Notes: generated by a model not told the origin, from the sequence alone. Shown: positions 53,829 to 62,857, numbered from the stretch's first letter. The stretch is 64,000 nt of DNA from JAIBJN01 sp963811635 (GCA_963811635.1 CAWESB010000008.1:77437-141436); one strand, 5' to 3'. Numbers and translations: made by a program.

Positions 53829-54079
53829 AGGGCGTGAGGCACTTCCTGCGGGACTTCACCGCAACCGCCGTCAGGGAACACCTGCGCTCGGAGATCGAGG
53901 CCAGTGACGCCTTGCCCGCTTTGACCAGGAACGAGATCGAGCTGGTGCGCTTCATCTGTGAGGGATCGTTCGACTGGGGTTCGTTCCTGTCCGGGCGTTC
54001 GGCTCGAGTCGAGCAGGACGCCACGGGCGATCTCACGTCCGGGCCGGCACAGAGCAGAGGAGCATCCGAGTGGATGTAG
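53825..54079 (+). CDS. 84-residue hypothetical protein coupled to the DHA2 exporter
   Basis: ATG 53825 overlaps the previous stop, and the end overlaps the next GTG start by 10 bases. The first 55 residues are an amphipathic helical region (FLRDFTATAVREHLRSEIEA, then EIELVRFICEGSFDWG); the tail is unstructured. No HTH is clear. The double overlap favours a genuine gene, possibly an accessory or regulator of the exporter (inference). Confidence 0.55.
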   Translation: MKGVRHFLRDFTATAVREHLRSEIEASDALPALTRNEIELVRFICEGSFDWGSFLSGRSARVEQDATGDLTSGPAQSRGASEWM

Positions 54080-55638
54080 CGCTCGGATACGAGACCGGTT
54101 CGCGACGGTGGTGGGCGCTGGGTGCGGTGACGCTGGCCGTGCTCGCCGTGGGTCTGGACGCGACGGTGCTGAGCGTTGGCCTGCCCACGCTCGCCGGGTC
54201 GCTGCACGCGTCGGAGTCCGACTTGCAGTGGTTTCAGTCCGGGTACCTGCTCGTGCTGGCGGCAGCGATGCTCCCCGCGGGCCTGCTTGGCGATCGCTAC
54301 GGCCGCAAAAAGGTCATGCTGGCTGCGCTGGCGCTCTTCGGGCTGGGCTCGGCGGCCTGCGCGTTCGCACCCTCGCCCGGCACGTTCATAGCCGCCCGCG
54401 CGCTGCTCGCCCTCGCCGGCGCGGGGGTGGTGGTGATGGCGCTCTCCGCACTGACCGTCCTCTTCGATGAGGAGGAGCGGCCGAAGGCGGTCGGGATCTG
54501 GGCGGCCGCGAACTTCCTCGCGTTGCCGATCGGGCCGATCCTCGGCGGCTGGATCCTCACTCACTTCTGGTGGGGCTGGGTCTTTCTCATCAACGTTCCG
54601 GTCGCAGTGGTCGGGTTTGGCGCCGTCCTCGCGCTCGTGCCGGACGTCCGCCCGAGCCACCGGCCGGCCGTCGACGTGATCGGAGTCGCCGCCTCGGTGA
54701 CCGGCCTCGTCGCCCTGACGTACGGCCTCATCGAGGCCGGCCACCATGGCTGGATAGGCGCCCGCGGGCTGGTCCCGATACTCGTCGGGATCACTCTGCT
54801 CCTCGCCTTCTTCGGCTGGGAACGACGACTGAGCCGACAGGGCGGCGAGCCACTCGTCGACCCGGCCTTGTTCCGCTCGGCCTCCTTCACCTGGGGCGTG
54901 ACCCTGCAGTCGGTGGCGATCCTTTCCCTGATCGGCGTCTCGTTCACGATGCCTCAGTACTTCCAGGGTGTGCTCGGCACAGATCCGATGGGATCCGGGC
55001 TGCGGCTGCTGCCCCTGATCGGTGGCCTCATCGCCGGCGCGCTTCCCGCTGACCGGATTGCACGTCGCATCGGCGCCAAGCTCACCGTCGCCACCGGCTT
55101 CGTCCTGCTCGCGGCGGGGCTGCTGCTCGGAACAGGCACCGGCGTCACCTCGGGCACCGGCTTCGTCGCCGCCTGGATGGCGCTCGTCGGCGCCGGCATG
55201 GGCGTCACCATGGCGACGACCGCATCGTCGGCACTCGCCGAGATCCCACAGGAACGAAGTGGCGTCGGCTCGGCCGTCATGCAGGCCCTCAACAAGACCG
55301 GTGGGCCGCTCGGCGCCGCCATCCTCGGCAGCGCGCTCACCGCAACGTACCTCGCGCATCTCGACCTGGCAGGCCTGCCCGCGCCCGCGGCGGTCGAAGT
55401 TCGAGGCAGCATCTTCGGCGGCGTCGCCGTCGCTGGTCAGACGCACTCGCAAGCACTGCTCCACTCCGTGAGAGCAGCGTTCACGCAGGGGGTCGACCAC
55501 GCACTCGTCATCTCCGCCGGCATCGCCCTCGCCGGGGCGGTCCTCGCCCTCCTCTTCCTACCGCGCACGAACGGCGCCAAGGCAACAGCAGAGAAGTCCT
55601 CCAGCACGACGGAGACGCGGCTCGTGGGCACCGGCTGA
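54070..55638 (+). CDS. DHA2-family (EmrB/QacA) MFS drug/H+ antiporter
   Basis: This 522-residue protein has 14 membrane helices. It has motif A GDRYGRKKVMLAALALFG after helix 2, LDATVLSVGLPTLA in helix 1, and motif-C-like GPILGGWILTHFWWGWVFLI in helix 5. The N-terminal LDxTVxNVALP-type motif identifies the DHA2 branch. It should export hydrophobic toxic compounds with protons. The GTG start overlaps the 84-residue gene. Confidence 0.92.
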   Translation: MDVALGYETGSRRWWALGAVTLAVLAVGLDATVLSVGLPTLAGSLHASESDLQWFQSGYLLVLAAAMLPAGLLGDRYGRKKVMLAALALFGLGSAACAFAPSPGTFIAARALLALAGAGVVVMALSALTVLFDEEERPKAVGIWAAANFLALPIGPILGGWILTHFWWGWVFLINVPVAVVGFGAVLALVPDVRPSHRPAVDVIGVAASVTGLVALTYGLIEAGHHGWIGARGLVPILVGITLLLAFFGWERRLSRQGGEPLVDPALFRSASFTWGVTLQSVAILSLIGVSFTMPQYFQGVLGTDPMGSGLRLLPLIGGLIAGALPADRIARRIGAKLTVATGFVLLAAGLLLGTGTGVTSGTGFVAAWMALVGAGMGVTMATTASSALAEIPQERSGVGSAVMQALNKTGGPLGAAILGSALTATYLAHLDLAGLPAPAAVEVRGSIFGGVAVAGQTHSQALLHSVRAAFTQGVDHALVISAGIALAGAVLALLFLPRTNGAKATAEKSSSTTETRLVGTG

Positions 55639-55796
55639 GTAGCCACGGCTCAGGCTCCGCAAGCCCTATTGAGCCCTGGCGAACGGAACGACGGAGCCGG
55701 CGCTGGGATCGCCGGCCGGATCGCTACTCCGCCGAGGGGCTGATCCTCCCCCGACGGTCAGTAGCCGACCATCCTCCCCCGGGCCACGGTGCGGGC

Positions 55797-55991
55797 ATGG
55801 CGACCGAGTCCGACTGGGACTACGCCCTGTACCTCATGGTCTTCGACAGCGTCGACCGCTGCCGCCGAGGGATCGAGGCCGGCGACAAAATGCTCGCGCT
55901 CGCCGAGCTGGCGCAGATCGAGTGGCATATCGAGATCCACGCGCGGAAGCAGGCCGAAATGGTCGAGGGTGGCAGCGAAAATTCTCGCTGA
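55797..55991 (+). CDS. 64-residue hypothetical protein
   Basis: ATG 55797 opens a small acidic helical protein (SDWDYALYLMVFDSVDRCRR, then LAELAQIEWHIEIHARKQAE) with a codon usage and composition that look natural. No ribosome binding site is clear. The gene is isolated between the exporter and the tRNA-Asp repeat. Unknown function. Confidence 0.5.
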   Translation: MATESDWDYALYLMVFDSVDRCRRGIEAGDKMLALAELAQIEWHIEIHARKQAEMVEGGSENSR

Positions 55992-56383
55992 ACGGCTGCC
56001 CGTCTTTAAGCCGTTCCGAGGCCGGGAAGAAGCGTCACGTCCGAGGGGCAGGGGGTATCCCCCACTCCGTCAGGATCCAACACCCACTCTCCATCATCGT
56101 TCCTGCCAGCGACCCCCTCGGCGTTACAACTGCCGTCCGTCCATACAACCGTCCGCATTACTTGGCCTTGCGTGGGCGAAGAAGGCTGCGGTGACGAGCA
56201 CGGGTCTCAGCTTCATGGGTCGCAGTTTCTCATAGCCTCAGAATGCTCGGCCGGCGGCGCCGCCGACGGGGTGGCGGCACAAGCGACAGCCTGTAACTCC
56301 CGTCTAGGGCACAACAGGGGCACGATCGCGCCACCCGTGGCGCCCACGCAGCCGCCACTTTCGCGACGGGTGCAGGCACTTCA
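55992..56383. other. Intergenic stretch before the left repeat of the tRNA-Asp element
   Basis: No gene, RNA or strong hairpin was recognised. The bases are less GC-biased than the surrounding coding DNA. Confidence 0.4.
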
Positions 56384-56435
56384 AGGAACGGGAGCGACGG
56401 GACTCGAACCCGCGACCTCCGGCGTGACAGGCCGG
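56384..56435. repeat. Left 52-bp att repeat (partial tRNA-Asp copy)
   Basis: It is identical to 58944-58995 from AGGAACGGGAGC to GACAGGCCGG. It covers the acceptor end, T arm, variable loop and the 3' half of the anticodon arm, but the copy lacks the D arm and 5' acceptor, so it is not a functional tRNA. Confidence 0.92.
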
Positions 56436-56536
56436 AACGGCGAGGAAACGTAGGCACTCCCGGGAAGCAATCTCAGGTTTCATACGCCGTCAGCCCGCCT
56501 CACTAGGCCATTCGATTCCGCCGGATGCTAGGCGCA

Positions 56537-56556
56537 ACTTGCCAAACACTTGCCAA
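56537..56556. repeat. Two ACTTGCCAA repeats near the left att site
   Basis: ACTTGCCAA occurs at 56537-56545 and 56548-56556, an 11-bp phase (one DNA turn), about 100 bases inside the left att repeat. The spacing and place suit arm-type integrase or excisionase sites (inference). Confidence 0.5.
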
Positions 56557-56654
56557 GAACGTGCGCCACAGTGCGTCTCTCAGCTGTCAGATTCATCCGG
56601 GAACATGAGCTACCAGTGCCGGGCAGAAGTTTGGCTGACGATCGTGTGCCTCAT

Positions 56655-58304
56655 TCAGCGAAGGCGAAGGTGTTCATCGGTCGCGGCGAGGCGCGCCTCG
56701 ACGACTGACGTGGCGGCCTCCATGGAAGGACGGCCGGTGACGGCACGCAGGAACGCATCGCGCCCGAGTACGAAGAGCTTCGAGTCGACGGTCGCCTTGA
56801 CCGTCGCAGTTCGGGGCACGTCCCGCATGAGGGCGATCTCGCCGAAGTAATCGCCCGGGCCGGCCTCCCTATGGAGACCTTCGGCATTCACTTCGAGCTC
56901 GCCGCCTGCGACGACATAGAAGCAGTCTCCCTGCTCACCTTCGCGGATCACGAGGTCGCCTGCCGCGACGGATACCGAAACCAGCTCAGCCGCGATCTGC
57001 TCCTTTGCAGCCAGCGAAAGCGGCTCGAAAATATGCACTTGGGCGATGAGCGCAAGCTCGGTGGCGGGCACCGTGAAGGTGTGGTCGATTTCCACGAGCC
57101 GGCGCCAGGTCAATACGACGAGCACAGGCAAGACGGCCCCGGCGGCCGCGAATGCGGAACGTGGCCCGAGCGCCGAGACCAGCACGGGCGCGAAGATCGA
57201 ACCTATGGCGACCGCGCCCATGGCAAGCCCCCAGAGGACGCCGAGGACCCGCGTGAGGAGGTCGTTCGGAACGATTCGCTGAAGCAGCGTGAAGACGGCT
57301 ACGTCCTCGACGCTGTTTGCGGCGCCGACGACAGCGAGCAGGAGGAACGCAACGATCGGGTCGGGCGCCACTGCCAGCAGCACGAGCGGGAGGCCCCAGA
57401 AAACGAGCGCGAGCCCGAATGGCGTCGCAAGGCGCACCCCTTTCATAGAGATCGCCGCGAGGGCTCCGATGGCGCCGCCGATCCCGATCGCGGCGGTCAG
57501 GTAGCCGACGGCTCCTGCCCCCGCGTCGAAGACGCGAAAAACAGCGACGACGACGAGGACGTTCAAACAGCCCCGAACGAACGTCTGCGCGATGATGAGG
57601 CCGATGATGAGACGGAGCCGCGCCGTTCGCGCAACCAGGCGGTAGCCGGCCAGGGCGAGGTTCAGCGCGCTGTCGAAGGCCGACTGCTCGGCAGCGTCGA
57701 TTCGGCCCTCAACTCGCACTCGGGCGAGGAGGATCGCCGCGCCAAGAAAGGCACCGCCTCCGAGCGCGAAGACCGTACCGACGTCTGCCACCGAGACGAG
57801 TACCCCCGCGAGGAGCGGGCCGATCAACGTCCCAAGGCTTTCGATCGTCGACGTCGCTCCATTCGACGCGATCAGTTCCTCAGGCGTCCTCGCAAGAGAT
57901 GGCAGCAACGCCTGCTGTGCCGGCCGGATGAGCGTCGAGGCAACTCCGACGACGCCGGCGAGCGCGAAGATCAGGAACTCACTCGGGCCGACGAAGAATG
58001 CAATCGCCGAGCTGCCGAGCGCGCTAGCGCCGATCAGCAAAATCGCGAGCAGGAAGCGCTCGCGCCGGAAATGATCGCCAAGCGAGGAGGCGAACGGCGC
58101 GATCAGCGCGGCAGGGAGCATGCGCACGAGCCCGGCGATGCCAACCGCGACGCTTCCACCCGCGTCGTAGGCGAACACACCGAGCGCGACGAAGTGCGCC
58201 CACTCGGCCGTGATCGCCCCGCCCCATGCAAGCTGGACGCGCCGGAGGTCTCCGTTCCGAGCAACGGTGTCGAGGCAAGAAAGCACACCGCGCGCGCGGC
58301 CCAC
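56655..58304 (-). CDS. MFS transporter with C-terminal cyclic-nucleotide-binding domain
   Basis: This is a 549-residue protein. Residues 1-400 form a 12-helix MFS domain similar to the MFS_3/enterobactin-exporter group (AGLVRMLPAALIAPFASSLG, IRPAQQALLPSLARTPEELI). Residues 420-540 are a cNMP-binding beta-roll: AGDLVIREGEQGDCFYVVAG, then PGDYFGEIALMRDVPRTATV, the phosphate-binding cassette with Gly-Glu and Arg. Such fusions are membrane carriers that may be gated by cAMP or cGMP. It is the only intact gene within the tRNA-Asp element. Confidence 0.88.
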   Translation of the reverse strand: MGRARGVLSCLDTVARNGDLRRVQLAWGGAITAEWAHFVALGVFAYDAGGSVAVGIAGLVRMLPAALIAPFASSLGDHFRRERFLLAILLIGASALGSSAIAFFVGPSEFLIFALAGVVGVASTLIRPAQQALLPSLARTPEELIASNGATSTIESLGTLIGPLLAGVLVSVADVGTVFALGGGAFLGAAILLARVRVEGRIDAAEQSAFDSALNLALAGYRLVARTARLRLIIGLIIAQTFVRGCLNVLVVVAVFRVFDAGAGAVGYLTAAIGIGGAIGALAAISMKGVRLATPFGLALVFWGLPLVLLAVAPDPIVAFLLLAVVGAANSVEDVAVFTLLQRIVPNDLLTRVLGVLWGLAMGAVAIGSIFAPVLVSALGPRSAFAAAGAVLPVLVVLTWRRLVEIDHTFTVPATELALIAQVHIFEPLSLAAKEQIAAELVSVSVAAGDLVIREGEQGDCFYVVAGGELEVNAEGLHREAGPGDYFGEIALMRDVPRTATVKATVDSKLFVLGRDAFLRAVTGRPSMEAATSVVEARLAATDEHLRLR

Positions 58305-58385
58305 GGAGCGATTGAATCGCAGACCGGCCGACCGGACAAGGGACCGGACCTGCCGCCTGTTCAGCGCTGAGCAACGAGACTCCGA

Positions 58386-58416
58386 GCTGCCCTTCTCTGA
58401 GAAGGGCAGCGGTTTT
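58386..58416 (+). terminator. Rho-independent terminator inside the element
   Basis: GCTGCCCTTC-TCTGA-GAAGGGCAGC (58386-58410) is a perfect 10-bp stem followed by GGTTTT on the plus strand. No plus-strand gene ends before it now, so it may be left from a lost gene, or may block transcription towards the tRNA. Confidence 0.6.
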
Positions 58417-58689
58417 GCTCGCCGCGGTGTCGCTTGCGGGCTTGGCCACGTGCTCAGCGAGTCGCCGTGCGGCTGAGCTAGCGCGACCTATTGCCATCGG
58501 CCACTTGGTGGGCGAGACTGCGAGCCGGATGAGACGTCTGAGCTAGCTCGCTAACCGCGGAAGTGGCGCTTGCGCGCCATCGCCGCCGCCGGCGAGCGCT
58601 ACCTAGCGGCGAAGGACGCGGACCCCGAGCGCGTCCTCGCGCTACGTGAACGCTTGATGCGGCCGGGGTCGTGAAGCGGGGCCGCGTGC

Positions 58690-58866
58690 CTCCTGCGCCA
58701 CACCTTCGCCACGGAGGGCCCTCGCGGCCGGCATCTCGATCTTCGAGTTCAGCCCGGCTGCTGGGCTGCTCGGCCAAGGTCATCGACGACACCTACGGCC
58801 ACGTCGCCCCGCGACTTCGAGGACGCCGCTCTGGACCGGCTAGAGGCCCGCGCCCGGCCTCCGGTG
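58690..58866 (+). pseudogene. Decayed tyrosine recombinase (integrase), C-terminal fragments
   Basis: Fragments of the catalytic domain appear in three different frames: LRHTFAT (58690 on; His and Arg of box II), ALAAGISIF, SAKVIDDTYGHVA (active-site Tyr region) and RDFEDAALDRLEARARPP (58810 on). Frameshifts and stops separate them. The place, directly next to the intact tRNA-Asp end of the element, is typical for the integrase gene. A further fragment (WRLRAIAAAGERYLAAKD near 58565) may belong to it. Confidence 0.72.
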
Positions 58867-58943
58867 GGCAGCCGTCGACCTCGACAATTTCGCGAGTGGA
58901 GGCCGCGATAACTCCGCGCGACGTCTGGCTTCGGGCGCTAGCG

Positions 58944-59022
<79 letters not shown>

Positions 59023-59037
59023 TCGGGCGGATCAATA

Positions 59038-59850
59038 CTAGCCGGGAGCGCCGGGCTTCCGGGGACGCGACCAGAGGACGATGCCGTCGCTCCAGTACGG
59101 GGCGAGGCGGCCGAAGAGGACGAAGGCGGCGCGGCCGCAGCGGACCAGGGCCCCGACGACGCCCGTCAGGCGCGGGGCCGGGTTCTGATAGTACGCCGCC
59201 CCCTCCAGCTCCCAGCCGCTGCGTACGAGCAGGTTGGCGAGCGTGTGCGGGCTGTGCCAGGCCGTGTGGTCGGGGTGCACCAGCTCGACGCCGCCCACCG
59301 GCGCGAGGAAGTTGAGCAGCCGGTAGGCATTCGGGGTGGTCACGACCAGGAGGCCGTTGGGCTTGACGAGCTCCCGCATGGCCTGGAAGAACGGGCCCGG
59401 GGCGTCGAGGTGCTCGACGATCTCCCCCGCGATGACCACGTCGGCCGGCTCGAGCCCGAGGGCGGCCACGGCCTCGGGCGACTGGGCGTCGACGGCGTGG
59501 GCCTCGAACCCCCGCTCGAGCGACCAGCGCACTCCCTCCTCTTCGACGTCGAGCCCGACGAGCGACGAGGCTGTCTCCGCAAGCCGGGCGTGCAGCCACG
59601 TGCCCCGGTCGACCTTCGTCTCGAGGCGGTGCTCGTCGACGAAGCCGACGTGCACGACTCGCTTCCCGCGCGCGAACTCGAGCAGCATCTGCTCGCGGTC
59701 GTAGGGCCCGCGGCGCGGAAGCCGGTGGCGCCAGCGGGCGCCGGAGAGGGGTTCCCAGCCGTGCTCGGAGACGGGGGAATCGTAGTGGGTTGGCAGGACC
59801 GCTCTCGGACGTTTGCAGGGATGAAGCCACTCGATCCATTCGCGACCCAC
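59038..59850 (-). CDS. SAM-dependent methyltransferase (class I, Methyltransf_23-like)
   Basis: This protein has about 270 residues. KRVVHVGFVDEHRLETKV is the SAM motif I region (GFVDE in place of the usual GxGxG). SSLVGLDVEEEGVRWSLERG carries the acidic loop, DVVIAGEIVEHLDAPGPFFQ is motif II-III, and GLLVVTTPNAYRLLNFL follows, typical of small-molecule or ubiquinone-type methyltransferases. GTG 59850 is the most upstream reasonable start, 31 bases from the divergent membrane-protein gene; an internal start would also keep the fold. The substrate is unknown. Confidence 0.8.
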   Translation of the reverse strand: MGREWIEWLHPCKRPRAVLPTHYDSPVSEHGWEPLSGARWRHRLPRRGPYDREQMLLEFARGKRVVHVGFVDEHRLETKVDRGTWLHARLAETASSLVGLDVEEEGVRWSLERGFEAHAVDAQSPEAVAALGLEPADVVIAGEIVEHLDAPGPFFQAMRELVKPNGLLVVTTPNAYRLLNFLAPVGGVELVHPDHTAWHSPHTLANLLVRSGWELEGAAYYQNPAPRLTGVVGALVRCGRAAFVLFGRLAPYWSDGIVLWSRPRKPGAPG

Positions 59851-59881
59851 CTGCGTCCCGGCGCGGGTAGGGTTCCGGCGC

Positions 59882-60580
59882 GTGTCGGAGGAGCGGGAGC
59901 ACTCGGGCGGCGAGGACGAATCGGTCTCCGAGCTCGTCGAGCAGCTCGGGCGTGACGCGAGCCGGCTGGCCCTCCACGAAGCCGCGCTCAGCGCGTCGCG
60001 GCGGGTCCCGGAGCTCCGGCGGGCCGTGCTCCACGTCGCGGCAGCGGTCGTCTGCGTGCTGTCTTTCGCCGCGGCCTTCGCGCTGGCCAACTGGGCCGCC
60101 GTCAGCGGGCTCTCGTCGATTCTTCCGAGCTGGCTGGCGGCTCTCGTCCTGGCGGTCGCGTGGCTTGCGGTCGGCGTCGTGATTCTCGTCGTGCTGCTGG
60201 CTCGGGCCGGTCGCGCTTCGGGCATCGAATGGTGGCGGATGATCGGTTCCGACCGGGGCGAGGCGGTGGACCCGCTCCAGGCCTCGCGCGACGAGGCGGA
60301 GCAGGCCTTGCGGGACACGATCGAACGCCTTGCGGGGGCGCTCGCCGAGGCGGTCGCAGCCCAGGTCGCCGCCGCCGTGGGCTCGCTCGCGGACGAAGCC
60401 GCCGACATGGGCGAGGACCTGCTGGAGGCCTCCGAGGACATCGTCGAGACGATCGAGGAGCAGGTGCCCGGAGGCGGTGTGGTCGGCCAGGCGATCGACG
60501 TCGTTCTCCTGCCGGGCCGTCTCGGGCTCAGGGTCGCCACCACGGTTCTGAGGGGAAGCCCGAAGGAGGGATCCGACTAG
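59882..60580 (+). CDS. Two-helix membrane protein, holin/DUF1469-like
   Basis: This 232-residue protein starts at GTG 59882. A hydrophilic N-terminus leads to two membrane helices (VLHVAAAVVCVLSFAAAFAL and LAALVLAVAWLAVGVVILVV). A long amphipathic Ala/Glu/Asp-rich helical C-terminus follows. The arrangement resembles the phage-holin superfamily III/DUF1469 group of actinobacterial membrane proteins, but similarity is weak. A TAGGGT box 9-10 bases before the start could be the -10 of a leaderless transcript. Confidence 0.6.
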   Translation: MSEEREHSGGEDESVSELVEQLGRDASRLALHEAALSASRRVPELRRAVLHVAAAVVCVLSFAAAFALANWAAVSGLSSILPSWLAALVLAVAWLAVGVVILVVLLARAGRASGIEWWRMIGSDRGEAVDPLQASRDEAEQALRDTIERLAGALAEAVAAQVAAAVGSLADEAADMGEDLLEASEDIVETIEEQVPGGGVVGQAIDVVLLPGRLGLRVATTVLRGSPKEGSD

Positions 60581-60596
60581 GTTCCGCGGCCGGGTG

Positions 60597-60639
60597 TTGA
60601 CATATCGACAAAGATCGTTACGATATCGATCGATATGTC
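60597..60639 (+). promoter_or_regulatory. arsR promoter and operator
   Basis: TTGACA (60597-60602), a 16-base spacer and TACGAT (60619-60624) form a sigma-70-type promoter. GACATATCGA (60599-60608) and TCGATATGTC (60630-60639) are perfect 10-bp inverted arms that bracket it. The right arm covers the arsR ATG at 60635. ArsR bound here would block RNA polymerase until As(III) releases it; the transcript would have almost no leader. Confidence 0.82.
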
Positions 60640-60976
60640 GACGCTCGAGCTGATCGACTGCTGCCAGCCCCTCGCCTCCTCTCCGCTCTCCGATGCCGAG
60701 GCCGAGGCGACGGCCATGCTCTTCAAGGCGCTGGCCGACCCTGCCCGCGTCAAGATCGTGAACATGCTCGCGACTCGCGAGGAGGCCGTCTGCGCCTGCG
60801 AGTTCCACCCGGCTCTCGGGCTGAGCCAGGCGACCGCGAGCCACCACCTGAAGAAGCTGACCGACGCGGGCCTCCTCGAGCGCGAGCAACGCGGCAAGTG
60901 GGCCTACTTCTCGCTCAACCCAGAGGCAGTGGCGGGTCTCGCCGGCCTCGTCGATTTCCCGGAGGTCGTTCGTTGA
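60635..60976 (+). CDS. arsR: ArsR/SmtB-family metalloregulator
   Basis: This 113-residue winged-helix repressor has MLFKALADPARVKIVNMLAT, then the metal-site region EEAVCACEF (CxC in the position of the ELCVCD metal box of ArsR), and SQATASHHLKKLTDAGLLER as recognition helix. An N-terminal CC pair (residues 9-10) may add ligands. It should repress the operon and respond to As(III)/Sb(III). It overlaps its operator and is coupled to arsM by TTGA. Confidence 0.92.
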   Translation: MSTLELIDCCQPLASSPLSDAEAEATAMLFKALADPARVKIVNMLATREEAVCACEFHPALGLSQATASHHLKKLTDAGLLEREQRGKWAYFSLNPEAVAGLAGLVDFPEVVR

Positions 60977-61785
60977 GCATGGATACGAAAGACGCGATTC
61001 GCGAGCAGGTTCGGCAACGCTATGCCGAGGCCGCACGCACGGTCACGGAAGGCGCGGGCTGCGGCAGCGGCTCGTGCTGCGAGAACGACCCGCCCGGTGG
61101 CTTCGGCGAGGCTCTCTACTCGGCCGATGACCGCGGTGAGCTCCCGGACGCGGCGGCGCTCGCGAGTTTGGGCTGCGGCAACCCGACCGCCGTCGCCGAT
61201 CTGAACGAGGGCGAGGTCGTGCTCGACCTCGGCTCCGGCGGCGGCATCGACGTCATCCTCTCGGCGAAGCGCGTCGGCCCCACCGGCGTGGCCTACGGCC
61301 TCGACATGACCGACGAGATGCTCGCGCTCGCGCAGCGGAACGTCCGCGACGCCGGCATGCCGAACGTCCATCTGCTCAAGGGCCTGATCGAAGCGATCCC
61401 GCTCCCCGCCGACTCCGTCGACGTCGTCATCTCCAACTGCGTCATCAACCTGTCGGCCGACAAGCCGGCCGTCCTCACCGAGATGGCGCGCGTGCTTCGC
61501 CCCGGTGGGCGGATCGGGATCACCGACGTCGTCGCCGAAGATCGCCTCAGCCCCGAGGAGCGGCTCGAGCGAGGCGACTTCGCCGGCTGCATCGCGGGAG
61601 CGCTCTCCATCGGCGAGTACAGGGCAGGGCTCGAGGCCGCCGGCTTCGAGGGCGTCGAGGTCATCTTCACGCATGAGGTGACGGACGGGATCCACGGCGC
61701 AATCGTCAAGGCGCGAAAGCCGGACGACCCGGCCGCCAAGGGCCTGCCGGTCGTCGAGCCGGCGGCGAATGCAGGGTGCTGCTGA
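60973..61785 (+). CDS. arsM: Arsenite S-adenosylmethionine methyltransferase ArsM
   Basis: This protein has about 270 residues. The SAM site VLDLGSGGGIDVILSA and DMTDEMLALAQRNV is flanked by the three cysteines expected of ArsM: SLGCGNP, ISNCVINLS and FAGCIAGAL. Extra Cys at the N-terminus (GCGSGSCC) and at the end (NAGCC) may also bind As(III). It methylates As(III) to mono- and dimethyl forms. The TTG at 60973 is chosen because GGAGGT lies 6 bases before it; ATG 60979 is the alternative. Confidence 0.92.
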   Translation: MSMDTKDAIREQVRQRYAEAARTVTEGAGCGSGSCCENDPPGGFGEALYSADDRGELPDAAALASLGCGNPTAVADLNEGEVVLDLGSGGGIDVILSAKRVGPTGVAYGLDMTDEMLALAQRNVRDAGMPNVHLLKGLIEAIPLPADSVDVVISNCVINLSADKPAVLTEMARVLRPGGRIGITDVVAEDRLSPEERLERGDFAGCIAGALSIGEYRAGLEAAGFEGVEVIFTHEVTDGIHGAIVKARKPDDPAAKGLPVVEPAANAGCC

Positions 61786-62195
61786 AGGGCGCGCGGCCGG
61801 AGGTTCTCTTCGTCTGCGTCCACAACGCGGGTCGCTCGCAGATGGCCGCCGGGCTCCTGAACCACCGGGCCGAAGGCAAGGTGCGCGTGCGCTCGGCCGG
61901 TTCCGACCCGGCCGAGACGATCAACCCCGCCGTCGTCGAGGCGATGGCCGAGCTGGGGATCGACCTCAGCGAGGAAGTCCCCAAGCCGATCACCGACGAA
62001 GCCGTGCGCGCCGCTGACGCCGTCATCACGATGGGGTGTGGCGACGCCTGCCCGGTCTATCCCGGTAAGCGCTATGTCGACTGGGATCTCCCCGATCCGG
62101 CGGGGCAGGATCTCGAAACGGTGCGGGCGATCCGAGACGAGCTCGACACCCGCGTCCAGGCGCTCCTCGCCGAGCTCCTCGCGGACGAGGGCTGA
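61776..62195 (+). CDS. arsC: Arsenate reductase, low-molecular-weight phosphatase type
   Basis: This 139-residue protein has the P-loop VCVHNAGRSQMA (CX5R) near the N-terminus, SAGSDPAETINP, TMGCGDACPVYPG with the redox cysteines, and DWDLPDPAGQD with the general-acid Asp. This is the thioredoxin/mycothiol-linked ArsC class that reduces arsenate to arsenite. It overlaps arsM by 10 bases and aqpS by one base (TGATG). Confidence 0.93.
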   Translation: MLLKGARPEVLFVCVHNAGRSQMAAGLLNHRAEGKVRVRSAGSDPAETINPAVVEAMAELGIDLSEEVPKPITDEAVRAADAVITMGCGDACPVYPGKRYVDWDLPDPAGQDLETVRAIRDELDTRVQALLAELLADEG

Positions 62196-62857
62196 TGCAG
62201 CTCGCCCGCCGGGTCGCCGCCGAGGCGCTCGGTACCTTCGCGCTCGTCTTCTTCGGCGCCGGGGCGATCATGGTCGCAGCGAAGTACGCGGCCTTCGGCC
62301 AGGTGGGAATCGCGCTGGCCTTCGGGCTCGTGATCGCGGTGATGATCTATGCGCTCGGCCACATCTCGGGCGCGCATCTCAACCCGGCCGTGTCGCTCGC
62401 CTTCGCGCTCGGCCGCCAGTTCCCCCGGCGTCTGGTCGGCGCCTACTGGTTCGGGCAGTGCGCGGGCGCGATCGCGGCCGCACTCGTGCTGCGTGCGTCG
62501 CTCGGTGACGTGGCCGGCGTCGGGGCGACCGAGCCGTCGGGGTCGGTGGGCCAGAGCTTCTTGTGGGAGGTGGTGCTCACCTTCTTCCTCATGCTCGTGA
62601 TCATGGCCGTGGCCACCGACACCCGGGCGGTCGGAGAGGCGGCGGCGATCGCGGTCGGCGGGACGGTCGCGCTGGGCGCGCTCGTCGGCGGGCCGGTCAG
62701 CGGCGGCTCGATGAACCCCGCGCGCTCGCTCGGCCCGGCGCTGGCGGCCGGCGAATTCGACGACCTGTGGCTCTACCTGGTTGCTCCTCCGATCGGCGCG
62801 GCTCTCGGAGCCCTCGCCTACCAGCTCCTCCGCGGCGAGCATGCCAACATGGAATAG
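62195..62857 (+). CDS. aqpS: Aquaglyceroporin-family channel in the ars operon (AqpS-like)
   Basis: This 220-residue MIP protein has six helices and both NPA boxes (HLNPAVS and SMNPARSL), with the start EALGTFALVFFGAGAI. In Sinorhizobium an aquaporin in the ars operon lets arsenite leave the cell down its gradient after ArsC reduction. The same role fits here because no ArsB or Acr3 pump gene is present. The selectivity filter cannot be assigned with certainty by eye. Confidence 0.88.
   Translation: MQLARRVAAEALGTFALVFFGAGAIMVAAKYAAFGQVGIALAFGLVIAVMIYALGHISGAHLNPAVSLAFALGRQFPRRLVGAYWFGQCAGAIAAALVLRASLGDVAGVGATEPSGSVGQSFLWEVVLTFFLMLVIMAVATDTRAVGEAAAIAVGGTVALGALVGGPVSGGSMNPARSLGPALAAGEFDDLWLYLVAPPIGAALGALAYQLLRGEHANME

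Noticed and set aside
56384..56457. A second tRNA-Asp gene
   Set aside because: Only the 3' part is present; D arm and 5' acceptor are replaced by unrelated bases, so it is an att copy.
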